The translations under genes were made by a program, and so were the position numbers. From assembly GCF_004803795.1 (NCBI RefSeq), contig NZ_CP012543.1, positions 1,984,001-2,048,000 of the forward strand: a stretch of DNA of 64,000 bases, read 5' to 3'. The DNA comes from Campylobacter rectus (GTDB taxonomy: Bacteria > Campylobacterota > Campylobacteria > Campylobacterales > Campylobacteraceae). Positions 36,000 through 44,955 of this stretch are shown here, in pieces (the first letter of the stretch is position 1; each line of letters starts with the position of its first letter). Below the pieces are notes generated by a model. It made no database searches. It worked only from the letters and a program-made list of their open reading frames with translations, and was not told where the DNA came from.

Positions 36000-36240
36000 T
36001 AGTAGGAAGTTTATAAAGCGCTCTACTCTGCCGTTTCCGTTGTAAAACTGATGCATTGGCCTCAAAACAATAGTGAATTGCAGCCGGTTTTATAATTTTG
36101 CTTATTGTATAAAATATTATGATTTGGCATGGTTTTATAGAGCCGTTAAATTCGCCAAGATTTCTTGAGGTTCTATTGAGCGCCTTGTATTTACGGACTT
36201 GAATGAATTTAGTCAAGAGGTGGCTATTACTTCATACGCT
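36000..36240 (-). pseudogene. Remnant of a Fic-domain gene
   Basis: Minus-strand frames joined by shifts give a Fic-type ending: AAIHY.FEA then HQFYNGNGRVERFINFL, close to the Fic motif HPFxxGNGRxxR that transfers AMP to target proteins. The first residues of the motif and at least one frame are changed, so it is inactive. It is a trace of a former Fic toxin or regulator in the island. Boundaries are approximate. Confidence 0.45.
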
Positions 36241-36388
36241 ACCAGACCACAAGACGCCTACTCAGTATGCTATAACGAGAGATAAAAAGTGCCATATGTT
36301 GGAAACGGGTGTATTTATTATTCATAAGAATCATTTTTTGTTATAATGTCGATACTTATTTATAAAACCGATCAAAAAAGGAGAAAAA

Positions 36389-38287
36389 ATGTCAGATTTT
36401 ATTAAGGCTTTTGAAGAGGAATTTCAAAAACAAAGAGATAGTGTTAAAAAGCCAAATTTGGCAATTGTTGGTGGAACTGGAGTTGGAAAAAGTTCTCTTA
36501 TAAATCGCACATTTGGTAAAAATGTGGCAAAGGTTGGTGTCGGGGTTCCTGTTACTAAGGGTATGAATAAGATAGAGGATCCAAGCGGAAATGTACCGAT
36601 TGTATTTTATGATACTGAAGGATACGAGACGACAAGTGCCAATGAGCAAAATAACACAAATTTTGAGCAAAACATCATCCCTGAGTTTGAAAAACTTCAA
36701 AAAAAGAATCTAGATGAGCAGATACATATAGTTTGGTATTGCATATCTATAGCAAATCATAGAGCAACGCCTTACGATATAAAAAAGGCTCAATTAAACT
36801 TAAGCGGATTTTCTCTTATCAATTTTAACAGTTTCTGATATAAGTTTTCCTGTGTAGTTTTAGTATTATATCTAAATTCACACTCTTTAAGATGAAGTAA
36901 GAAATTCCCTTTCTTAATGCCTTTAAATTTAGCTAGTCTATGTTTAGCGTATCCCTAGAAATTCTCAATGCCATTTATATGGTTTTTCCCATTAGCGAAT
37001 TCATTTTTGGAGTGTTTTACTCTGTAGTGTGCTTTGACTCCGTAATCAACCAAGCCATCATAGGCCTTCCAGCAATCTGAGTAAATAACGCTCTCATCTA
37101 ATTCACTAAACTCCGATAATATAGGTATCAACTCGCTAGCAGAGCAGTTTTTAACTATTTGAGTATAAACTTTGCCGTCTCTTTTAAGCATACCGAATAC
37201 CGGTGTTTTATTTGCTGCACTCTACCTCTTTTCCCCCTTACTCTCTTAGCTCCGAAGTAGCTTTCGTCTATTTCTATCTCACCGCTAAATTTACTTATCT
37301 TTTCACACTCTTTAGACATAAGAATTCTTATTTCCCTAAAGATTTTACATAGCGTTACTTCTGAAATTTTAGTTAAATTTGATATCTTTGATGCTTCTAT
37401 ATCTTCTGTAAAGTACTTGAGAATTTCTCTAAATTTCTTCTCTGAAATTCGGGAACGGACTATATATTTGTTTTTTAACTTCGCTACGCTCGTTACTTTT
37501 CAAGAACATAGTTCTCATCGTAACTTACTACTCCTTTGTGTGAGCTTAAGTTAAAGAGAGCCTAAAAAATATCAAGTATTTTAAAGATAACGGATATAAA
37601 ATTGCAATAGTTTTTACAAAATGTGACGTTGATGAGGAATTGGAGGATGGTAGCGGTAAGGATGCAAGCAAATTTAAAGGCATCATCAAAGACAAAATCG
37701 GCCCAATGAATTTTTTTGAAACTACAAGTAATGAAAGTATGAAACTTGATATAGATGCTTTACTTGAGTGGTCCGTTAGTCAACTTGATGGTGAACACTT
37801 AAGGCAGGCTTTTATATCGGCTCAAATTTCTTCGATAGAGCTTAAAAAGCAAGAAGCATATAGGATAGTAAAAATAGCTGCCACAACTACTGCTGCGACA
37901 GCGGGACTAAATCCAATACCAATCTCAGATGCTCTTCTTATAGCGCCACAACAAATGACAATGTGCGTAAAGGTAACAAATATCTTTTGGTTAAATACGG
38001 GCAGTGCTTTAAATTTAGAAGAGCTTTTAAAAGCACAGTTGCTACAAATGGTAGGCAAAGCAGCAGCAGCTGGTCTTACAAAATTAATACCTGTTTTGGG
38101 GCAGCTCATAAACGCCACTGTTGCAGGAGGACTTACTTATGGATTTGGTGCTGCAATAACTGAGGCAAATGCTAAGGCCTTAGATGAGTTTTTAAAGACT
38201 GGCAAAATGCCTGTTTGGGCTGAAGTTTTTAACTCAAAATTTATATTTGATATTATGAACAAAGCAAAAGATCAATTCAAAGGATAA
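36389..38287 (+). pseudogene. GTPase-DUF697 gene interrupted by an IS1595-like element
   Basis: The 5' part (36389-36786) encodes G1 GGTGVGKSS (28-36), a G2 Thr in VPVTKGM and G3 DTEG (75-78). After the insertion the same protein resumes at 37563 (IKYFKDNGYKIAIVFTKCD, with G4 TKCD). It ends in a DUF697/YcjF-like hydrophobic helical domain (TTAATAGLNPIPISDALLIA, LTKLIPVLGQLINATVAGG). Removing the IS and one 7-bp duplicate restores one frame (DIK-NIKYF). The ATG at 37640 that opens a 215-residue frame is internal, not a true start. The 36389 start has AAGGAG and a TATAAT box near 36341. Confidence 0.8.
36787..37562 (-). mobile_element. IS1595-family insertion sequence with a broken transposase
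   Basis: A 776-bp element with imperfect inverted ends (GGCTCAATTAAACTTAAGC against GGCTCTCTTTAACTTAAGC), flanked by a 7-bp direct repeat TAAAAAA (36780-36786 and 37563-37569). The transposase on the minus strand has the IS1595 DDE set: D in IDESYFG, D in YSDCWKAYDG, and E in NGIENF. It has a one-base frameshift near 37225 (within RGKRGRG) and a TAG at 36954-36956 in place of the usual Trp after NGIENF. It is no longer autonomous. A short stretch of the dispersed repeat type lies near 37485-37510. Confidence 0.85.
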
Positions 38288-38290
38288 GCC

Positions 38291-39865
38291 ATGAGTATTG
38301 CTTGTAATGTTTTAATCATAGGAAAAACCGGCACCGGCAAAAGCTCTTTTGCAAATTATCTTTTTGATGTGGACAAATTTACTACCGGTTCAGGGGAGCC
38401 AGTAACCAGTTGGGCTGAAAATTTTCAAGCATATCATTTTGAAAAAAAGGGAATAAAGATAAATGTCTATGATTCTGTAGGCTTAGAACCTGATAATCAA
38501 ACAAAATGGATGGGTGAACTTGATAAATTTTTGGTTCAAAAGCAGAGCAAAAAGGACCCAAACGAAATCATACACTTGCTATTTTATATCATAAACGCTT
38601 CAAGTGCCAGAATAGAGCTTGGCGAGATAGATAAGATAAAAGAGATCAAAGAAAAATACGATATAGACGGAGTAGTAGTGCTTACTCACTGCGATGTCGC
38701 CGATAATGATACGCTATGTCAGCTTGAAAAAACTTGTGAGCAAAATAATCTTAAAAGTATTAAAATTTGCTCCATATCAAGGAAGACAAGAGCTGGAGTA
38801 CAAAGTCAAAAGTGTGGTAAAGACGAGGCTGTCAAAATTTTACTTAGCTCATCGTATGATAAGGTTGGTAGAGAGCTTAGCATAGCTACCTATGATAGTG
38901 TTATAGGATATATGGAACAGACAAGAAAAAAACTAAAAGATAAAATTTCTTTGCTTGATTTTGGTCTATTTAAAAGCGATAAAGATAAATTTCAACATGA
39001 ATTTGCGGCTGCTATCAAGCCTATACTTGAGGATATACAGAACGAGAAAATCATTCCGCAAAATTATATCTCATATAAACAATTTTTAGATGAGTTTAGC
39101 AATGAGTATAAAGGCGAGGATGTCTTTAGTGAAAATTTTAAAAAGCTAAAAGCAAAGGTAGAGGAATTTAAAAGCTATTTTGCGGTGAACAATTGTCTTC
39201 CGATATCGTTATTGTCTATAGTTTTAGGTAGTGGATTCTTAGCGATGGGATTTAATGTTTTTATTCCGCTTGGCATAAAAGCTATTCGTAATTCTATGCA
39301 ATTAAATTTAATAGATTCGAAGATAGATATTTTTATAGATGAGTTACTTAAAGAAAAGTATGCAATTATGCAAGAGGATAAAAATTTAAGCAGCGATGAT
39401 ATCCGTAGGCTTGAAGTGCTAAAGGATTACACTCAAATTTTACTGAAATTTGAGGATATGCCATTTTTAAAATACAATATTAGTTCTATGCCATTTAATT
39501 TATTGACACTAGCCATATTATTAATACCATTTGATCAAGTCACAGAAAAGTTAGTTGTTTTATTTTCGTCGCTCGGCGATACGCCTTTTGAAAAGCTATG
39601 CAAAAGTATAGACGATGCCATTAGCAAAGATGATTTTAAAGAGATCTTTAGAGCCACCAAAGATGCTTGCAGATACATAAATCACAATAACTATCAAGAG
39701 TTTGAAAATCATAAAAAGGCAAAAGAAATTTTGCATAAAGGGATTAAAATTATACAAGAGAGATTTGATAAGGCAACAACAATAGCCGACAAAGCCAAAA
39801 ACGGCAAAAAGATAAGCACTGATGAGATGGAGTATATGAAAAATATGCTAAATGATATAAGCTAA
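38291..39865 (+). CDS. GTPase with C-terminal hydrophobic segments
   Basis: A 524-residue protein. The N-terminal GTPase has G1 GKTGTGKSS (11-19), a G2 Thr in the TTGSGEPVT region, G3 DSVG (61-64) and G4 THCD (132-135). A helical middle contains a hydrophobic segment (about 302-332, LPISLLSIVLGSGFLAMGF). A second weak hydrophobic segment lies near 395-415 (FNLLTLAILLIPF), then a helical tail. It is 3 bases after the DUF697 gene, so the two form a GTPase pair. It is loosely like 50S-binding and AIG1-type GTPases; no close family is recognised. Confidence 0.75.
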   Translation: MSIACNVLIIGKTGTGKSSFANYLFDVDKFTTGSGEPVTSWAENFQAYHFEKKGIKINVYDSVGLEPDNQTKWMGELDKFLVQKQSKKDPNEIIHLLFYIINASSARIELGEIDKIKEIKEKYDIDGVVVLTHCDVADNDTLCQLEKTCEQNNLKSIKICSISRKTRAGVQSQKCGKDEAVKILLSSSYDKVGRELSIATYDSVIGYMEQTRKKLKDKISLLDFGLFKSDKDKFQHEFAAAIKPILEDIQNEKIIPQNYISYKQFLDEFSNEYKGEDVFSENFKKLKAKVEEFKSYFAVNNCLPISLLSIVLGSGFLAMGFNVFIPLGIKAIRNSMQLNLIDSKIDIFIDELLKEKYAIMQEDKNLSSDDIRRLEVLKDYTQILLKFEDMPFLKYNISSMPFNLLTLAILLIPFDQVTEKLVVLFSSLGDTPFEKLCKSIDDAISKDDFKEIFRATKDACRYINHNNYQEFENHKKAKEILHKGIKIIQERFDKATTIADKAKNGKKISTDEMEYMKNMLNDIS

Positions 39866-39866
39866 G

Positions 39867-39881
39867 CGACATAACCTGTCA
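39867..39881 (+). promoter_or_regulatory. Island operator, site 4 (CGACAtaaccTGTCA)
   Basis: Same motif as sites 1-3. A TACAAT box begins at 39893, 11 bases after the site, exactly the spacing seen at site 2. It drives the gene at 39945. Confidence 0.7.
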
Positions 39882-39944
39882 CCTTCTACTGTTACAATAA
39901 TGCTTGAAGTTCAATAAAGATATATTACATATAAAGGAGACACT

Positions 39945-40835
39945 ATGATAAAAGATAATGTATTGGCGGCAATTCTTGCTGTGGATTTTTTAACAACACC
40001 AAGTAAAGACTTTAGTCTTGCATATGCTTGGGCCGAAAGGATACTTACAACTATTCAGGTATCGCCAGAATATTTAACACATATATATAATTCCCTTTCT
40101 AATCAAGAAATTGAAATCAATGCAATCATGGACTATGTTACTGCAATAACAGGCGATAGCGTCGACAATGCTATAAGGGATATACAAAATTGCAAAAAAC
40201 CGAATTTGAAAAGTTTGCAAGAGGATAGTCTAATGAAAGCATATGACGCTATGCAAGTTGTGTATCAAAGAAATTATGAGCAAGACAATCCATATGTTTA
40301 TACGCCCGAACAAATAAGAGATGTGCTGAGCAAAATAAATGTATTGGTAGATAAAATTGAATTAAAAATTTTATTTGATGAAGAAGAGATGGCGAAAACA
40401 CTAAAACTTTTCAAATTTAAAGATCAAAGGGGATTGCTGGAATATACATCCGAACAAGCTAAAGAGATTGAACATATGGTTCCAAAAAGTGCTATTAGAA
40501 CAAGCCAAGAAGATCTATTTGGTGTAGCTCTTATATTAATAACTGAAAACAAATTAAGAAATATAATTACCAGCAACCCTTTTGCGGTTATGGCCTATTT
40601 AAAAACCACTAATCAAAGAGATTTTATAAAAACCTATAATGATATTATGAATAACTATAGGATAGCAAACGAATATATTTCAAAATACATGGATTATTTG
40701 CAACAATATGATATTAAGAATATAAACATAAAGAATTTTTCTGCAAAACAGCTGGAATACAGCAATGAATTACATATATTGATATTAAAAGACTATTATA
40801 TGCTAACAATAAATAATCTGAACAAAAGAGATTAA
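39945..40835 (+). CDS. Hypothetical helical protein of the island
   Basis: A 296-residue soluble protein, helical throughout (LAAILAVDFLTTPSKDFSLA, AYAWAERILTTIQVSPEYL, FGVALILITENKLRNIITSN). It has no catalytic motif that I can see and no membrane segment. A/T-rich base composition is close to that of the gene at 31120. It has its own promoter with operator site 4 and ends before a strong hairpin. No family is recognised. Confidence 0.65.
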   Translation: MIKDNVLAAILAVDFLTTPSKDFSLAYAWAERILTTIQVSPEYLTHIYNSLSNQEIEINAIMDYVTAITGDSVDNAIRDIQNCKKPNLKSLQEDSLMKAYDAMQVVYQRNYEQDNPYVYTPEQIRDVLSKINVLVDKIELKILFDEEEMAKTLKLFKFKDQRGLLEYTSEQAKEIEHMVPKSAIRTSQEDLFGVALILITENKLRNIITSNPFAVMAYLKTTNQRDFIKTYNDIMNNYRIANEYISKYMDYLQQYDIKNINIKNFSAKQLEYSNELHILILKDYYMLTINNLNKRD

Positions 40836-40872
40836 TTCGCAAGATTTTTATGTTATGTGAAAGGTTTTATCG

Positions 40873-40910
40873 ATTAAAACATATTTAAACTTGCTTAAAT
40901 ATGTTTTAAT
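40873..40910. terminator. Perfect 16-bp stem hairpin after the helical protein gene
   Basis: ATTAAAACATATTTAA pairs perfectly with TTAAATATGTTTTAAT across a 6-base loop, 37 bases after the stop codon. It could stop transcripts from both directions. Confidence 0.6.
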
Positions 40911-40964
40911 ATAGTACAAAAATCCTCAAGAGATAAGCACTAAAAATAGTACTTAAAAATATTT

Positions 40965-41038
40965 GGCTCAAGATAAGTTAATAGGATTTTTAGCTGTGAC
41001 CGCGTCTTGCTAAAAATCTTATTAAGTTCCGTTGAACC
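40965..41038 (-). ncRNA. Long imperfect inverted repeat, possible small RNA under operator site 5
   Basis: Two 30-base arms (40965-40994 and 41009-41038) pair at 24 of 30 positions around a 14-base loop. On the minus strand they lie directly downstream of a promoter with the island operator (41073-41087), and no coding frame follows. The RNA would run from about 41053 to the hairpin and end at or before the 40873-40910 stem. It could equally be a relic of a small mobile element. Confidence 0.35.
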
Positions 41039-41072
41039 AAGTTTAATTACGGAGAAATTTAGCATAGGCATG

Positions 41073-41087
41073 CGACAGGTTGAGTCA
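41073..41087 (-). promoter_or_regulatory. Island operator, site 5, with no gene behind it
   Basis: On the minus strand it reads TGACTcaaccTGTCG. The following 40 bases resemble the promoters at 24916 and 35060 (TATGCTAAATTT, then CGTAATTAAA), but no ribosome site or ORF follows. Confidence 0.6.
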
Positions 41088-41122
41088 AATTTTAAGATTT
41101 TCAACCAAGAGGATATTTTCTT

Positions 41123-41290
41123 TTAAAATTTTATTGTGGTATAGGTCGGGTCGCAAAATAACCTATCCTTAATAAGCAAATCCGCTATCTCTTCATAGGT
41201 TTTATCGTCTATCTTATCGCGAAATTTAACGTTTCCGGATTTACAATCCAAGCTCTTTATTTGACCGTTTAGATCTACTCCGTTTATATT
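41123..41290 (-). pseudogene. 3' fragment of an island-type gene
   Basis: A 55-codon open frame without a start codon. It reads NINGVDLNGQIKSLDCKSGN, then VKFRDKIDDKTYEEIADLL and ends CDPTYTTIKF. It has a sensible composition and a tail reminiscent of the 48-residue protein at 34384. The upstream frame is closed by a stop. It is a decayed gene at the right edge of the island. Confidence 0.45.
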
Positions 41291-41727
41291 TTACTTCAAA
41301 GGGATATCCTTAACGAGATATTTTGTCCGACTTGTCAGACAAAAAGCATCCTCGCTCGCAAGAGATATAAATGAATTTTTTAAGACTCATCACATACCTA
41401 TAAAGCACACAAAGAAAAACTATGAGAGAAATCTCAAGACATACGACAACGGAAAACTTTACTTTTAATTAATCTAAGATATAGTTAAGTTTTTATCCAC
41501 AAAATGAATATGCCTACTCTTTTACTAGAGATTTTTTATGATTTTTAAATTGTCATCTTTTCTATTACTTAAATTTTATACCAACAATAGTTTAAAATAC
41601 TTTGCGACAAAATATAAAGATTGAGAATATTAAAAAATTTCGGGAATAAATTTTAGAAAACCGGTAAAACTTAAAACTCTTAAAATATCGGTAAAATCGG
41701 GATTAAAAAGGATTTTTTTAGTATAGA

Positions 41728-41802
41728 TGGCTCCGGATGCTGGATTCGAACCAGCGACCAATCGGTTAACAGCCGACTACTCTACCGCTGAGCTAATCCG
41801 GA
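41728..41802 (-). tRNA. tRNA-Asn (GTT)
   Basis: 75 bases with encoded CCA. The acceptor stem is TCCGGAT/ATCCGGA. The anticodon loop has CTGTTAA with anticodon GTT, and the T-arm is GGTTCGAATCC. It lies just past the right edge of the accessory island, a usual site for integration. I did not find a second copy of its 3' end at the left edge. Confidence 0.95.
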
Positions 41803-41928
41803 ATATTTTAAAAGAAGTCGTATTATAGGCAAAAACGTATAGTTTGTCAATAAAATTTAGCTTAAATTTGCAAATACCGCAAATTTAGCGGCAACAAGGG
41901 TAAAATTTGCCAAATTTACCGCTAAAAA

Positions 41929-42834
41929 TCACGCAAGACGGTAAAATTTAGTTCCCGCCGCATCTACTGTTTTTACCTTTCCGTCAGCCAAAAGCTCCTG
42001 CAAATTTAGCTTCGAGCTTTCAGAAAAGCTATTTATCACGTCATTTTCGCTTTGCGGACGGCGTCTTACGAGCTCTAGCAGCTCCTCCTTGCTAAGCTCG
42101 AATTTTTCATCGCCGTATTTTGCCGACGCTATCACGCACGGCACGCCGGAAATTTGCTGCGCAAGCTCGTATAGGAGCTCCCGGCTCACGCCTTTGACCG
42201 GATATGCGGGTGGGCGGGCGATGGTGCTTATATCCACGCGGGCGGGCAAAATTTGATTTAACGCCGCATTTAACGCTTCAAATTCCGCCTTCGTGTCATT
42301 TAGCCCTTTTACGACCAGTATTTCAAGCACTAGCTCGCCTTTGAATTCTCGCCTAAATTTAGCCATCGCGCCTACTAGCTCGTCGATGTCAATCTTCTCG
42401 CCCGAGCGATCGATCCTGGCAAAGGTCTTTTGCGCCGCGCTATCAAGGCTAAATTTGACTATATCAAGCCCTTTTAGCGCCTCGCAAATTTGAGGGTCAA
42501 GCACGCCTGAGCCGTTTGAGAGGATGAGTGTTTTAGCACGGCCTTTTATCAAATTTAGCTCGTGTGCTAGCCGCACCAGATCCGGATAAAGCGTCGGTTC
42601 GCCGTTTGCCGTGAGCGTGATGACGTCAACGTGCGGATGTGCGGCAAGCGCAGCCTTTACCTCGGCGATCACTTGCTCTACGCTAGGCGGATTTTCTATC
42701 GCCACGACGGGTTTTGCCGCCGTGAGTTCGCAGTAAACGCAGTCAAAGTTACAGCACTTTTGCGCAGGCGATAGATCGACGCCCAGCGAAACGCCGAACC
42801 TGCGCGAGCTAACGGGACCAAAGACGATGTGCAT
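41929..42834 (-). CDS. Radical SAM protein
   Basis: A 301-residue protein. The cluster motif CNFDCVYC is at about residues 29-36 (C-x3-C-x2-C), and GVSLGVDLSP lies before it. The glycine-rich TANGEPTLYPD binds SAM. The C-terminus has a helical domain (LSKEELLELVRRRPQSENDV) like those of the conserved epsilonproteobacterial group annotated only as radical SAM protein. The substrate is unknown. Base composition is higher in G/C than the island, marking a return to core genome. Confidence 0.8.
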   Translation of the reverse strand: MHIVFGPVSSRRFGVSLGVDLSPAQKCCNFDCVYCELTAAKPVVAIENPPSVEQVIAEVKAALAAHPHVDVITLTANGEPTLYPDLVRLAHELNLIKGRAKTLILSNGSGVLDPQICEALKGLDIVKFSLDSAAQKTFARIDRSGEKIDIDELVGAMAKFRREFKGELVLEILVVKGLNDTKAEFEALNAALNQILPARVDISTIARPPAYPVKGVSRELLYELAQQISGVPCVIASAKYGDEKFELSKEELLELVRRRPQSENDVINSFSESSKLNLQELLADGKVKTVDAAGTKFYRLA

Positions 42835-42933
42835 TGATTTTCCTAAATTTAAGATACACGATTATACTAAAAGCCGGAGTAAAATTTGGGGTAAATTTGA
42901 CGGCTCCGCATAAAACCAGAGCCGTCACAAGAG

Positions 42934-44922
42934 TTAAAATTTCTTCTTCCTCACGTCTTCGACGATAGCCTTAGCCATGTTGTCGACCTGCGCGGTTACT
43001 TCGTTAGTTCTACTTACGACGCCTACGTTGTTGTGTGTGAGCTCGTCTATCTGAGCCACAGAGCGATTTATCATATTTATGCCTTCGCTTTGTTCCTTGA
43101 TGCTCTCGCTCATCTCGTTGATGCTTTGAGCTAGTACGTTTGCGTTAGCTTCGATCTCGCCAAGGCTCTTTTGGGTGCGTTCGGCAAGCTTTCTAACCTC
43201 ATCGGCTACGACGGCAAAACCGCGCCCATGCTCACCTGCACGAGCAGCCTCGATAGCTGCGTTTAGAGCTAGCAAATTCGTCTGATCTGCGATATCGCGG
43301 ATGATCACGATGATATTTTTGATCTCCTCGCTTTGCCTCATGACGTCGCCGGTCTTTTGACTGATGGCGTTCATCGAGCTGCTCATCTGCTCAACCGCAG
43401 CGGCGCTTTCTTGTAGTGAGCTTGCTTGTACGTTAGCGCCGTTTGTGAGCTCTTTCATCGACTCGGCCAAAATGCCTGCTTTTTCTTCTAGCAACTTAGC
43501 TTGCTCTAAATTTATATTGAGCATATTTGTGATCTCTTCGCCTAGTGAGTTAATTCCCGCAGCCATTTTACCGTCATCATCAAGCCTCTTTGTGAAGTCT
43601 TGCGCTTTAAAACTCTCTAGTAATTTGATAACATCATTACCATTCTTGGCAATCGCATCTTTTAGGGCTTCTTGAAGCTGGGCAAAAGTAACTTTTAACT
43701 GATTTAGCGCAGGGTTAGACGTATGCGCATCAAGAGTTGCGGTAAAGTCGCCTACTTTTATCTTATCTACAAAAGCGTTTGCTTCTTTGATAAAGTTATT
43801 TTCGGCGGTATTTGACGCTTCTATCTTGCTTATATTTTCGTTTATGAGTGCTGCCATAGCCCCAAATTCATCCTTTGTGGCTACATTTGCCTTAAGCGGC
43901 TCTTTGGTTTCGTAGTTTAGGTATTTGAAAAACGCATCTAGCGCGTTTGATATGACGCCTAGAGGCTTTAAGAAATACCCGACCATAATCACCAAAATAA
44001 CGACGATAATAGCTATAAATACGAGCGAAGATACAGACTGATTTAACAAAACTCTATCAAGTATAGGATCGTAATCTTTTACTGAGTTGGTAGAGCAAAC
44101 AAGCCAACCCGCTTTATCGTATTTTTGGCATGCAAAGATTTTTTCATCGCCGTCAAGCTTATTGAAAAATGCTTTACCTCCGTCTTTGTTGTAGCTATTT
44201 ATGACAAATTCGACAGCTTTTTTAAGCTCCGGATCGGAAGATAAAATATATTTACTATCCGGATGATAAACCACAAGCTGCGACTCTAGGTCTATTATCA
44301 TTGCGACGCTAGTTTTGGACTCTTTTGATTTTGCCAAGCTACTTGCGACACCGTCCAAATACAAATCCGCAGCTACTACTCCGGCAGCCTTACCGTCTAT
44401 TATGATTGATTTTGCTATCGTCATAGTATTTTTTCCGCTCGACTGAGCTATATACGGAGGCGTAAAATAAAGCTTGCCCCTAGAAACACTTTGTTTATAC
44501 CAGCCCTTTTCTCTAGAGTCGAATTTATCCTTTTCAGGGGTCAAATTTAAAAATTTAGGCCCCTTACCCGCTTGTGCGACTGCATCATAAAGCTCGCCGT
44601 TATCGGTAAAACCTATGAAAAATTCAGGTATATCTACTGTAACAGCCATAGTCATCAAACGATCTTTGAGTTGTTCTTTATCCATCATAAGATGGGGGTT
44701 TTCCTCTATATATCGCGCCAGACTTTCTACCGCAAAGACCTTGGAATCAAGATACTCGTCGGCATAAACCTCCAAAGAGCGCGCGATGGCCTCCTTTGAA
44801 TTTGCCGAAACGTCTAAAATAGTATTTTTAGTACTATTGTAGTTCATAGCCGCAAATACAGTAAACAGTACGGCCAACAATGCGAAAATAATAAAAGCTA
44901 TCTTGTTTGCAACCTTTTTCAT
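42934..44922 (-). CDS. Methyl-accepting chemotaxis protein with Cache sensor
   Basis: A 662-residue receptor. It has an N-terminal helix (about 9-29) and a periplasmic Cache-type sensor (about 35-280, with [20 protein letters not shown], typical of dCache). A second helix (about 298-318) and a HAMP-like linker precede a signalling domain with the strongly conserved hairpin ([20 protein letters not shown], then [19 protein letters not shown]). It reports a small-molecule ligand to CheA/CheW. No C-terminal methylation-enzyme pentapeptide is seen. A decayed paralogue lies directly upstream. Confidence 0.92.
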   Translation of the reverse strand: MKKVANKIAFIIFALLAVLFTVFAAMNYNSTKNTILDVSANSKEAIARSLEVYADEYLDSKVFAVESLARYIEENPHLMMDKEQLKDRLMTMAVTVDIPEFFIGFTDNGELYDAVAQAGKGPKFLNLTPEKDKFDSREKGWYKQSVSRGKLYFTPPYIAQSSGKNTMTIAKSIIIDGKAAGVVAADLYLDGVASSLAKSKESKTSVAMIIDLESQLVVYHPDSKYILSSDPELKKAVEFVINSYNKDGGKAFFNKLDGDEKIFACQKYDKAGWLVCSTNSVKDYDPILDRVLLNQSVSSLVFIAIIVVILVIMVGYFLKPLGVISNALDAFFKYLNYETKEPLKANVATKDEFGAMAALINENISKIEASNTAENNFIKEANAFVDKIKVGDFTATLDAHTSNPALNQLKVTFAQLQEALKDAIAKNGNDVIKLLESFKAQDFTKRLDDDGKMAAGINSLGEEITNMLNINLEQAKLLEEKAGILAESMKELTNGANVQASSLQESAAAVEQMSSSMNAISQKTGDVMRQSEEIKNIIVIIRDIADQTNLLALNAAIEAARAGEHGRGFAVVADEVRKLAERTQKSLGEIEANANVLAQSINEMSESIKEQSEGINMINRSVAQIDELTHNNVGVVSRTNEVTAQVDNMAKAIVEDVRKKKF

Positions 44923-44955
44923 CTAAATTCTCCTTTGGTAAATTTCATTTTTGAT

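Noticed and set aside
35953-36216. 87-residue minus-strand ORF as an intact gene
   Set aside because: It runs through the Fic remnant in a wrong frame over part of its length.
37640-38287. Separate 215-residue DUF697 protein gene
   Set aside because: Its ATG is internal; the reading frame continues upstream to the IS junction and belongs to the interrupted GTPase.
41728-41802. tRNA-Asn as proven attachment site of the island
   Set aside because: No copy of the tRNA 3' end was seen at the left side near 24-25 kb, and no integrase gene is present.
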